Of a stretch of DNA of 64,000 nt, positions 32,956-44,600 are shown in pieces (the stretch's first letter is position 1; each line of letters starts with the position of its first letter). A program made the position numbers and the translations under genes. The notes under the pieces are model-generated. The model saw only the letters and a program-made list of their open reading frames with translations, had not been told where the DNA came from and made no database searches. The DNA is from Rhynchosporium graminicola (lineage: Eukaryota; Ascomycota; Leotiomycetes; Helotiales; Ploettnerulaceae). Location: contig FJUW01000004.1 of the NCBI GenBank assembly GCA_900074885.1, positions 2,392,578 to 2,456,577 on the forward strand, read 5' to 3'.

Positions 32956-35159
32956 ACTAGAGGTGATTCTATCGATACTTTAAGTCAAAATTAAGACGTC
33001 GAGGTTACTATTACTACTACTCCTAATACAAGTATAGTCTCGGAAGAAGAAGTCGACAGTAGTACGGATACCGAATCTACAGTTAAAGACGAAGTTCCAG
33101 CACCAGAGGTCGATATTCCGGAGCAAATTACTATATAAAAGAAGCGTAGTAGGCCTCCTAGATCTAAGAACTATATACCGGAGTACGTCCCTAGAGCTAC
33201 ACGCTCTGGCCGTAATAATCCGACTCTAATTTCGACGCCTAAGGCAACCCCGGAACCAAATAACAGCTACTCCTATACTATCTCTCTATTAGAAGAAGTA
33301 CTAGAGAGTACTAGTCAGTATCGACTCGCCTTTCATACGGCTTAAGAAGAGTCTCTATTCTTAGATAATCCGACTACTTTAGATCAAGCTATAAAGAGAG
33401 CTAATTAGCTAGAATAGAAGAAAGCGATTATTAAGGAATACCGATCTCTTAAAGAGAAGTCGACTTAGAAGACTATAAGTCGCTCTGATATACTAAAAGG
33501 GTGCAGAGTACTAGGTTCTCGTCTAGTTTTCAAGACTAAGAGAGATATAGATAGTAAAATCGATAAATATAAGGTCAGATTTATAGTCTAAGGTTATACG
33601 TAACGATTTAGTCACGATTACGATCAGACGTATACCGGAGTCTATAAATCTTCTACTTAGAAGATAGGCTTAGTAGTTGCAGCGGAGTATAACTTAGAAG
33701 TCGAACAGTTTAATATAGTAATAGTATTCTTACATAGTAAAGCCGATACCTAGATATACGTCAAATTACCGCTATTTTATAGATAACTTAGGCGTAGACT
33801 CATAGATAATAAATATATACTCTTGCTAAAGGCTCTATACGGTCTGAAGCAGTCTCTACGCCTCTAGTAAGAGATACTACGTAAGGAGTTCGGTATTATC
33901 GACTTTATACCTTTATAAACTGATAATTACGTATATATTAACTGAGAAACCAGAATAATTATTATTACTTACGTCGACGATTTTCTAGTTATCTCAAAGG
34001 CTAGAATAGCTCTTAAAGAGCTTAAGAAGAAGATTCTTACTATATTCGATATTCTACTAGCTAGACTAGCTAAATACTTCCTTAGTATAAGAATTATAAA
34101 TAATAAAGAGAAGAAGAAAATTTATCTTTACTAAGATACGTATATCGATAAGATATTAGATCGATTTAGAATAACTAACTATAAGAGCGCCGATACGCCC
34201 TTTACTACTAGTTCAGAGGTTTCTATAGTCAAATTTAAGGGAGTAGCTACTCCATAAGAAATCAAGCTATATTAACAGCTTTACGGTAGTTTATAGTACC
34301 TAGCTTATACTCGCTAGGATATACTATACTACTACTCTATACTATTATAATTTCTAATAAATCCATTACCTTAACACCTTACGAGCGCTAAGAGAGTACT
34401 TACGTACCTATAAGGTACGAAGTACTACGCTACGACTTACAGAGGAGACGTTACCGATAGAGAGAAAATAAAATTAAGAGGTTTCTGCGATTCTAATTAA
34501 GCCGGTAACCGAATTGATAGAGTATTATATACCGGAGTCTGTTTCTTCCTTATAAGAGGTGTTTTCTCAGCTATTTCAAAGCGACAGACTACTATAGCTC
34601 TTACCTCTACGGAAGCAGAGTATATAGCTATATGCGCCTTTACTAGAGAAGCTTCATAGATACGTCAAGTACTAAAGGAGCTAGGCTATAATAAGCCAGA
34701 CTCTAGAAGTATAGAGATATAATACGATAATCAGGGAGCGTTATCTCTATTAGAGAACCCTGAATTACACTAGCGTACTAAGCACATCGATATCAAATTC
34801 CACTACCTTCGCCAGGAGGTTGCCAGAGGTCATTTAGACCCTTAGTATATACCCTTAAAAGAGAACGCGGCAGATAGTTTCACTAAACTACTTAGCCTAT
34901 AAGACCTTAAGGCCTTTATGGCAATACTGAATATAACCGTTTTACACCTAGAATAAGGGGTATAGATATCAATCGGGAAGGCAGACTATCTTAAAGGAAT
35001 TACAGAACCTAGGGTTTATCTAGTTCACGTGATATCGAGGCATAGTTCTAGTCTCCAGGGGTATTACCATACGTACGCATACGATAGTATAATCGACTAA
35101 TTACAGGAAATTAGATCACTCGTACTTATAGAAGTTACCGACTTTATAGTATCTCTACA

Positions 35160-35167
35160 GAGGGGTA
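35160..35167 (+). other. Polypurine tract before the Copia right LTR
   Basis: GAGGGGTA directly precedes the right LTR, where the plus-strand primer tract is expected. The terminal TA was probably GG or GA. Confidence 0.5.
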
Positions 35168-35345
35168 TATTGCGAGGATATGGGTCTTAGCATAGATTAG
35201 GTGACTATAGTCACGTGCATGGTCCGTGCGGATATTCCTAGATAATATCTTCTGTCGACTCTCCATAGTAATTAGTACTGCAATGCAACCAATATCATTC
35301 AACTACTCTATGCCTTACTCTGAAGATCAACGTAACCTTGCGATA
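35168..35345 (+). repeat. Copia right LTR
   Basis: 178 bp, starting TATTGCG (TGTTGCG after G-to-A change) and ending GATA, then the AAGTC target duplication. It carries more G-to-A and C-to-T changes than the left LTR. Confidence 0.92.
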
Positions 35346-35350
35346 AAGTC

Positions 35351-37250
35351 CATTCCCTCGTGTTGAGAATAAGAATTGTAATTATTATTCACGTGTTGAA
35401 GGATTGAGTAGCAAACTACAGATAGTTCATCTTCAAAGTTGAAAGCACAGAGCGGGAAGATTATGCGGGAAGGAAAGACTCTTGAGGATTGTTCAGGGAG
35501 AGGGAGAGGGAGAGAGAGAGAAATCGGGGGGATATACTTCGTGGCAATCAAAATATGATCCGAGACGTTATTGATTGGAATGCCGTCCACTTCAGTCCTC
35601 TCCAGCTCGCTTGATAGTAAACATTTAGGTTCTCTTCATCATCACACCGCCACATAGCTACACAGCCACACCTGATCAAAGCGTTCAAACAAGGAAGTTC
35701 TTCGCCCTCCAAACAAAAATACAAATCCATCGAACTCTAATTACGCATCGTCTTGAATCTGTACAATTCTTGCTAATTAGTTGGATGATTAGCGCTGCAC
35801 GATGATGGCTGATGCGCTGGCTGTGGCTGGCTTAAGGCATGGTGAGTGGCTGGATGAAAGAAGCTTGGTTTTTAGGGAGAGCTTGTTTGGCGTGTGACAG
35901 TGACGGACAAGCTTGACGAGATAGCTTGGTACAGGAGGCCAAGTGGCCAAGTGGCCAAGTTTGCTTGGAGATGATGGGGAAATGCTTGAGTTGACGAGAA
36001 AGTTGTTGGATATGAGTGTGTTGATCTAAAGGGAAATGGAAAGGAGATAGGCCAAATAGCCAAACGGGAAAGAAGACACGTTCTTACCTTGAATGGTTTT
36101 TGTTTTCAGCTTCACAGGTAGTCATGGAGTCCGAAGTCGAGAAAAAGAAAGCTAATACTCACCGCTAATACTTACATGCCAAATAGCTGATTGTAATAGG
36201 ATAGGATCTTGAGATATGAGCTTTCCAAACAGCCAGATCGAGATAAGACCCCTTGTGTAAACATGAGCATCAATGGTAGCGGCTTTCGTCATGGTTATTT
36301 ACTTGTATATGCCTGGATATAAGGTAGTATCGGCATGTGTGCTTGCATGCTGAAGCTATTCCCTGTTGATTGAACCCTGACATACAACTTATAGCACGAG
36401 AGTAACACGAGCGTGAGGTCATCATCGCTGTCGCTATGAACATCCAATCAATTCACCCTCGTATGGCACACAAATCCTGCCGTATCAAGACTTGAAAAGA
36501 AGACGATAGATACATCTAAGCTGTACCGTGAGCATTGAGTTCATAGCTTCTTGGCTGGGTATATTACGCGGCTGAATTTGGCTATAATCGATTAGGAGCT
36601 TGGATCTATGTCTACTGGATAAACAACAGGGATCTTCAGCCACTGATACCTGCATCAAAGCAACCAACCGTGCTGGTTCCAACTTTCCCTCTCTCCTCTC
36701 CTTCTGTATCGTTTCATTCCGCCTCAGTGTTCTCTCAACACCATCTACAATAATCACGACAGTGACAGTGATATCGAATCTGCCTCACTTGCAGCTGCTC
36801 TACGCCGCAGTGCATATTCAGCTCAGTCTGGCAATCCCCACGACAGCTGTCATTCCGGTCAGCACTTTATTCAGGGACCAGCAGCGACCCAGTTAATTCC
36901 CAGCCCCCAAACAACGACGCGCCGAGGCTGAGCCGTATCCAAAACACCATCGTCGATCTGAGGATTGCCATACCCGGACAAACGATTCCCTAAGATTTGC
37001 CTCAAGACTCGAGATTGATCAGGATATAATACTTAATATCGCGTAATCACACGTCCCACGATTTATGCGCCTGTCCAACATCTCACCTACCAACACATAT
37101 CACATAACATCCAATCAGCTTTTCTACCTGCATTTGCCTGACAACGAGGCAGACTCACACAACGCCAGCAGAGCGCCAGCTGACACATAGCGGTTCGCCC
37201 ATAACAAAGATACGAAGAGGGCTTGACTTACTTCACACCGATCGGCCAGG
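35351..37250. other. Long intergenic region (1.9 kb)
   Basis: No supported gene. It contains a GGGAGA/GAGA purine array (35498-35522) and three near-tandem GGCCAAGT units (35938-35962). The last 300 bases are the likely promoter and leader of the exchanger gene. Confidence 0.45.
35498..35522. repeat. GGGAGA/GA purine microsatellite
   Basis: GGGAGA units followed by a GA run. A similar purine array occurs at 56815-56840 after a small-protein gene. Confidence 0.8.
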
Positions 37251-39357
37251 ATGACCTTCAATATGCGTGCGTAGCCTAGTCTTCGGAATCTCTACTATGT
37301 ACCTCTTGCTAAAACTACACAGATTCCATAAGGCGCGCAGCGCACAAAGAAGCTTGGGCCAGCGATTCATACAATCCCTTCCGCAAAACCAACAGCAGAT
37401 CCCAAACATGGGGACCCAAAGGAAACGATCTCGAGGCCGGACCTAGGCAGGGACAGAGGGGATTAATGCAGGATGATGTCGCTGAGAGCCCTTTGTCTGC
37501 AGTTCAAACGGAACCTACGTTGCCTGGATCGAGAAAGTACAGCAATGGAGAGGAGAAAAGTAGTGGTGGCGGAAACAAGGAGGGAGAATATGAGATGACC
37601 ACGGCTTCCAGTCCGAACGCCAAGGCGAGAGAAGCAGATAGTGAGGAGACGGCTATAGACCAAACTTCTACGAGACCGAGAAGTACAGAGGAAAAAGCAC
37701 GAAAGCGGTTCCTGAGCAGATTTTTGAAAAAGAATAAGAACATGGAGAGAGAAGTCCCAGAAGAGGAAGAGAACGAGAAGAAACGACCTTGGTACAAAGG
37801 CAAGATCCTACCTCATAAGGAACCTTTCACGCTTCGAAACCAGATCCAGAGGACGATTTTCAACTCTTGGATCAATATCTTACTACTGGCTGCTCCGGTC
37901 GGTATTGCAGTCAATTATGCAGGGGTTGACAGGAAGGTTGTTTTTGTGGTTAATTTTATTGCCATTATTCCTTTGGCTGCTATGTTGAGTTTTGCGACGG
38001 AGGAGATTGCGTTGCACGTGGGTGAGAGTTTGGGGGGACTTCTGAACGCTTCTTTTGGGTATGTCTCGCTTCATTATCATTCCTGAAATCCTACTGACCT
38101 CGTGCTTAGAAATGCCGTCGAAATGATCGTCGCAATCATCGCTCTCACGAAAGATGAAGTCCTCGTCGTGCAAACCTCTCTCATCGGCTCCATCCTCTCT
38201 AATCTCCTCCTCGTCCTGGGAATGTGCTTCTTCTTCGGTGGTCTCCGACGCACAGAGCAATTCTTCAACAAGACAGTCGCTCAGACCGCTGCTTCGCTCC
38301 TCGCCCTTGCTGTAGGAAGTGTCATCATCCCGACCTGTTTTGATGAATTTGCCGCTGTCAAAGACCAGAAACACGTCGCTGCCCTCTCGAGAGGAACTTC
38401 TATCATCCTCCTCATCGTCTACATAGGTTACCTTTACTTCCAACTCAAAACCCACGCCACAATGTTCAACGAAGAATCTCAAAAAGTCGCCATGCGTCCA
38501 CGCAAGCACAAAGTTCCCGCCGGCGCAATCTCAAAGGGTCTCGCCAAAGCCGGTGGAATCGCAGCCGGAGCAGGCCGAGCAAATGTTGAGGACCGACCCC
38601 CGAATGATGAGCTTATTAATGCGACGGCTTATGAGGATGCTGATGATGAGGATGAGGAGCCGCAGTTGCACATTGCTGTCGCTTGGGCTACTCTTGCAGG
38701 AGCTACGGCTGTCATTGGGATATGTGCGGAATTTATGGTCGATTCCATTTCTGCTATCACGGCCTCTGGAGCCATCAGTGTTGAATTCGTTGGATTGATC
38801 TTACTGCCTATTGTTGGAAACGCTGCTGAAGTGAGTACTCTCCGATTCTTATCCTCTTTCAAGCTTTTCACGAGTACGACCTGTGCTCAACGCCCCTATC
38901 TCCTTGCTCTTACCACTTCCATTCACAAGTTACAAACACTGACCCTCCCTCCAGCACGCAACAGCCGTAACCGTAGCCTGCAAAGATAAAATGGATCTCG
39001 CCATCGGTGTCGCGGTCGGTAGTTCCATGCAGGTTTCCCTATTCCTCATTCCGCTCCTGGTCATTATAGGTTGGATCATGGGCAAGGATGATATGGATCT
39101 CAGCTTCGACGGTTTTCAGATCGCGGTACTTTTCGTGGCTGTTTTGCTGGTGAATTATTTGATTGGGGATGGAAAGTCACACTGGCTTGAGGGCATGCTC
39201 TTGCAGTGTCTTTACATTATCATCGCAGGTATGTTCTCCTCTCCCCTTTCCCTTCCTAAAAGCGTTTCGGAGAAAGAATCGCTGACTTTGATCAGTATGC
39301 GCTTGGTATTATCCCCAAACAGACGGTGCTGGAAATCCAGTCACGGAAGCTGGTTAA
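37251..39357 (+). CDS. Vacuolar Ca2+/H+ exchanger (CAX family, VCX1-like)
   Basis: Five exons (37251-37266, 37323-38058, 38110-38830, 38955-39228, 39296-39357) give 602 residues. The first exon encodes only five residues plus one base. Residues 1-150 are hydrophilic and Ser/Glu/Arg/Lys-rich (a cytosolic, possibly autoinhibitory tail). About 11 membrane helices follow in two halves. The c-1 repeat is Gly-Asn-Ala-Val-Glu-Met-Ile-Val (about 251) and the c-2 repeat Gly-Asn-Ala-Ala-Glu-His-Ala-Thr-Ala-Val (about 488); their acidic residues bind Ca2+. An acidic Asp/Glu loop lies between the halves. The second c-repeat is split by an intron exactly after Gly-Asn-Ala-Ala-Glu. The family loads Ca2+ into the vacuole at the expense of the proton gradient. 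The tail is longer than in yeast Vcx1 (411 residues). Confidence 0.95.
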
Positions 39358-41628
39358 AGCTGGTTGAAGTTGCAGACTTGCCGACCCTTTCCCAAGGTCC
39401 TGGTCTTTCGACGCTCTTTCCTGCAAATCTCGCTTAAATGAGGAGATATCAACATTAAAATTTCGACCCCACCTCTCAACATCTTCATATCGCCAATGTT
39501 CCCCATACCCACGAATTTTACAGATTTTGAAGCTCATACTTCGCCCCGATTCATCCATTCTAAATACCCCAGTCGCTTGTCTATTAGGCCATACACGAAT
39601 CAGCTCACCATTTAACCTCAATTCTGAGCTTCTTTGTCTGTACATATATTTTTTCTTCAGCTCGGCCCTCAGCTCGCTCTTCTTCACTGTACATTTTTGT
39701 CTGTATGTCGGAATTCTGTTTAATGTAATGCTTTTGCGAATCTGCGAATATGAGAACGTGGGGAAGTGCCTGGATATTTTATTTTGCGGTGGTTACTGTT
39801 TCGCTTAGCTTTCGAGAGCAGGGTGGAAACCAGTGGCCTTTGGACAGTCACAAACTGATAGTTTTTATACGTTGATTTCCCCGAGGCCTTTATTGAGGAC
39901 TACGCAGGCAATAGCATGGGCAGCCAGGACGCTGGTGAGGAAGTGGAGAGACGAGTGTGGAGGCAATGGATAGTCAGTAGACAGAGCGTAAGGTACAGGG
40001 GGACTTTACGATGATTTCCGGAGGAAAATGTGTGGACTTGTTGAACGAAGCAAAGCAACTTTACGACAGAACCTGGAGCAATAGAAATACAAAACTTGAC
40101 ACTACGAGCCTACGCTGTGCCAGTGCGTGCGTAGAGAGCATGCGCATGAATTGTGTTATATTCCTCATCACTGCTAAGGTACGCTATACTGGAATCTTCT
40201 GAACATGATTGTACTGCAAAGACACGTTAAACGTTGGCGATTCAGTAGATTGGGGAGATTGGAAAGCTGTGACATATTTTTTCTTCCGCTTCTAGTCGGT
40301 CGTTTTTAATTCAAGTACCCACTCTTGGATACGTTCCATTAGGGGATGTATTTAAGAACTCGAGATGCTACTCCTATCTTCCAAGCAAAATGTTCATATT
40401 TCTTGACTCTGTGCTAAGTAGCCTTTACCTTGACACTCCACCAGTTCATACCCACCAGTTTAGTGACCACATCCCCGCCCAGCAAAGCTAGCATCTTCCT
40501 ACTATCTTCAGGGCCAGGCAATTGCTATCTCCAATTTTCGTTCTACTGTCAATCTCAGGTATGCTCCCTAGGCTGTCTAGTAAGCTTTTTGCTCTCTTCT
40601 TTAAACACTTGAAAATCGTGCGCTCTGCACAAAAGTTTTCTTACCTACCTCACTCAAAGGGACAACCATATGTGTGGAGACATCAAACGTTCTCGAGGCC
40701 CGCTGTTCCTCCTTGCTATGTGAGTTCGTTGAGGCTCTGCACATTATATCCAAAATTCTCGAAGATTCACTGCCTTACTCTAAACTATCTGCACTCTCGT
40801 ACGATCTTGCCTTGCTTGCTCTCACTTCCTTCCTCTTTCGAGAAATCACATCTCTGCTACCGCCTCCAAATCCCAAATCTGCTAGCTTAACTCGTTAACT
40901 CGCTTTCTTTCTGGGAAAACTTTCTAAATTCGCAATTACTCGCAATTCCACCTCACTTCTGAAAATACCTCATCACGAGTCAATTCTTATCTGGGATCTC
41001 ACTCTCAAAGTCTTACATTCTTGCCAATTTACTTCTTCTCGCTCAGCATGAGACAGGAGACGACAGCCTGAGTTGTTATATCTCTAGCATGATATATCTT
41101 CAATATCCTGCGAAAGGTAGATCACAAAATTTTCTTCTTCTAAAGTTCGATTTCGCACATTACATAAATGGAAGCAATTTCTTCATCATCTTCATGTCGG
41201 ATGTTTGGTCTCTCTCTTCTTTTTCAGATCACTTCATCTACAACCTCTCTGCCCTTACTTGATCTCCTGCCTTCACTTCACACACTACACATGTTCAATA
41301 AACACATCCTTTTCCAAAAGCTCATTCCTTCAAGACACTGTCATACCCTTAAATACTTAAGATTTCTCGAGTCTTGATTCCGAAATCATCGATACCCCGC
41401 GCATAATTGCTAACTACCTGACAGACTCACCATTGACGAGATTCATACTATCGGCAAACATCCATTTTCAAGTGAATAATTCAGCTGCAGGTCAAAGACT
41501 GTCAATCTTGCTCTGGCCTCATTGCCTCTGGCTTCATTGCCTCTTGATGCGAGTCTGGGACCTGCAAAGCTTCGCCTTTCACAAAAATTTCTCAACATAA
41601 CCTTTTCCTCTAACACACAATCAACACC
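39358..41628. other. Very long intergenic region (2.3 kb)
   Basis: The first part holds the exchanger 3' UTR. Between 40390 and 40900 several plus-strand open frames overlap. One (40674-40898) reads like an amphipathic helical segment, but I could not link it to a start codon by splice signals. From about 41160 to 41628 CT-rich stretches look like a long 5' leader of the SNF2 gene. A small spliced gene at 40400-40900 is possible but unproven. Confidence 0.35.
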
Positions 41629-44600
41629 ATGGCGCTCGATTTCGAGAACACCTCCGGTGACTTCATGGATGAGGACCCATACCAAGTCCACGACCCAGAA
41701 CCCGAACCGGAACCGGACACCGAGCTACCCCAGGATCAACCCATACCATCGATCGAGCGGACTGCCTATGTTCTCGAACCAAGAAAAGAGCAAGCCATCA
41801 AGACACCTCAATCAACCTCACCTTCAAACATCAAGGACGAGGCCCAGAGTAGCACAGTCCCAAGCACTAAATACACTCCTGAAGTTCAGCGTGGTGTCCC
41901 GAGTGATGAGTTTAGGACTCCTGAAGGTTCACCTGCTGGAAGTGCTCAACTTCCAGCAACTGCCTCTCCGGATCGCCGAGTCGTTTATTCTTCTACATCG
42001 TCTTTGAAAGCTGTGCTTGCTCCTGCCCCACCAATCGTGTTCGGAGCACTTCTTCGTCCACCACCTGAGCCTTCGTCTTCCTCTTATATGAAAGGCAAAC
42101 CAGTTAATAAACCAATTCATCCAATCCAGGGAAATGGTGGTCCAGTCACGCAGTCTTCAACTCCAACCGCCACACAGCCAGACCGCATGATTTTAGACGA
42201 TGACGATGATTGCATTATCATCGATCCTAGTCAGGCCTCGCTTGCAAATCAGGAGAAATGGAAGTCTGCTTCCCCACGGGTATTGGAGGACGAGGTTGTT
42301 TTCGTCAAGGAAGAGAAGAGAGCTCCTACTCCCCTCTCTGCTGTTCCGGCTTCAACTGGTGTACTAGAGAAAATGATGGAGAAAAGAAGGGTCGGTCCTC
42401 GCTCGTCTAACCCTTCTGTCCGTGGTTCAGGACCACCGCGAAGCAACCTCACCCTCCCTTCTGTTCCTTCTGCCCGCGCTCCAGTCCCACCTCGCAGCAA
42501 AAAGCCCGATCTCACTGCCGCTCGGATGCTCTCGGCCCAAAGTGCAATGTTGAGTCGAAACCGATTCATTCCTTACGACAATGGTGAAGGTAGTTCAAGA
42601 GGACACATGCGAGGCACACCAGCTCGAAACTTCAACCATTACGAGAATGATGCCTTTGGCCCCGCCGAGCAACAAGACTCGGTCATGGGTGGTACGCCAC
42701 AGGAAGACACAGCTTGGATGGATGAGGAGGAGGAGGAAGAAGGTGCTGATTCGGTATACGACGGCTGGATCAACACCCGAAACCAGCTTTTGCGAAAGCA
42801 GCGAAACAACACAATTACGACAGATGAGTCACTAAGATTATTCAAACTCAAGCAGAACATTGAGACTCGTGATCGTCTTTGCACTACAGCTACGCAAGAA
42901 GAGGAGCATGAGCTAGACCAGGATCCTGATTCCCTGTTTCTTGCGGAGTCTAGAGAGCAGACAATTTCCCGTCGACAAGTTGAGAGACAACGCCGGCTTT
43001 CTGAAGATCGGGAGCTCGAGTCACTAGATAAAGCTGGGAAGGCTGCCAATGGTAATTGGGATGGCGAGTACGATGAACATGAGGCTATGGCTCGCATGTT
43101 TGCTGAAGCGGACGAACCTGACCCCAGAGATCAGCCCGAGGATCTTGGATTCACGAAAGCTGGCAAACCTCGTAAGAGAAGAGCCAAGAACGCAAAGACG
43201 GCATCCGAGTATGTTAGTCGACAAGAGGAGCAACGACGTGAAAAGGAGCGTGCTAAGGCTCAAAAAAACAAGACCAATGGTCGAAAAGTCAAGTCTCCAG
43301 TTGCGGTCAAGGGAAAGGGAAAGGGAAAAGCCAAAGACTTGGGGAAATCCAAGAGGGGAAAGACGAAGTCCAAGGGAAAGGGTAAAGAAGTTTTTACGCA
43401 CGGCCAAAGCCTCCTAGCTCCTGGTAATTTCCGTCGATTTGACAAGAACCAAGATACAGCTGCTATGATGATCTTGGAAGACTTAATGAGCAATGACCCC
43501 ATCAACGATCGATTGCAAAACCCGATATTTAATCGTTCAGCCGAGAATGAGATCATCGGTTCTCAAACAAAGGCGACTCAATTCCAGCTTCTTTTTGCGA
43601 ATATCCCAGAGCCTGAGGATGAAGTTGAGCGTGGCGCAGTCCGAAATGATAAGGCCAAGCTCAGAGACGCCAGTAAGAGCTTTGGATATGCTAAGTGTAA
43701 GGCAGTCAATGGTAAGTGGTTGATTAAGGGAATGAAGAGTACTCTTTATCATCACCAGCTTTTGGGAGCACAATGGTAAGTCTTACCCTCTCCAATCTCA
43801 CTAAACACCAGATTCTGGCCTAGTCTCCAGAGTTTAAGCTCTGTGTCTGCTAACAAATCTATGCAGGATGGTGAAGCGAGAGTTGAGCAGTCAGCCCCCA
43901 CATGGAGGCATATTAGCTGACAGCATGGGTCTGGGCAAGACAGTTCAGACCCTAGCATGTATGGTCGGAAATGCACCCGGCGATGAGGACCGAAAGCGCA
44001 AGGTCAAAGCCACTCTCATAATCGGCCCAGCCACCATCTGCAGCCAATGGATCGACGAAATCGCCACTCACGTTGATCCAAAGGTATTTCCTAAAATCAT
44101 CCTCTACAAAACCTCTTCCAACCTCTCGCCCGGTGTTCTCGAAGACGCAGACATCGTGGTTGCAAGTTACCATACAGTCTGTAGCCAATTTCCCTTCCCG
44201 AATAAGGAAGGCAAGCTGGAGATTGCGAGAGATGGATACCAATCCTGGCATAAGAAAGCCGTTGCCAACATGGGAGTTCTGCATCGGGTAAATTGGTATC
44301 GAGTTGTTCTTGACGAGGCTCAGAGTATCAAGAATAATGCTTCACGCACAAGCTTGGCATGCCAGAATCTTGTGAGCGTGTATCGCTGGTGCTTGAGCGG
44401 TACTCCATTGCTCAATCGACTGGAGGAGTAGGTCCCCAAACAACTTCTCGCTTAGCGAGGTCAACAAGGCTAACATGACCTAGACTTTTCCCTTATTTAA
44501 GATTCCTAAAAGCTAATTATAGCATGAATTGGTCGATGTTTCAGAAGTACTTCTGCGATCCGAATCATACGGACTCAAATAATCGCATCGCCACTTTACT

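Larger units (their letters stand above)
30373..35345 (+). mobile_element. Ty1/Copia LTR retrotransposon, RIP-inactivated
   Basis: The 4973-bp element has two 178-bp LTRs and a perfect AAGTC target duplication. Plus-strand order is: Gag (about 31095-32090, Lys-rich at the end), aspartic protease (Leu-Phe-Asp-Thr-Gly-Ala near 32180), GAG-pre-integrase (about 32600-32720), a cut-short integrase, then reverse transcriptase with Tyr-Val-Asp-Asp near 33973 and RNase H (about 34440-34800). Integrase before RT defines Ty1/Copia. The integrase catalytic core is missing: the frame goes from Asp-Val-Val-His-Leu-Lys-Pro-Lys-Gly straight to the C-terminal Gly-Phe-Glu-Gly-His-Asn segment near 32820. Dozens of TAG/TAA stops at former Gln/Trp codons show RIP. 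It cannot move by itself. Confidence 0.93.

Noticed and set aside
37883..38509. 208-residue minus-strand frame
   Set aside because: Antisense to conserved exchanger exons; crosses an intron of the real gene.
39292..39687. 131-residue minus-strand frame at the end of the exchanger gene
   Set aside because: Overlaps the last exon antisense and has no family likeness; probably chance.
40522..40898. Overlapping plus-strand frames between the exchanger and SNF2 genes
   Set aside because: One looks helical, but no start codon or splice path could be established; left as a remark in the intergenic entry.
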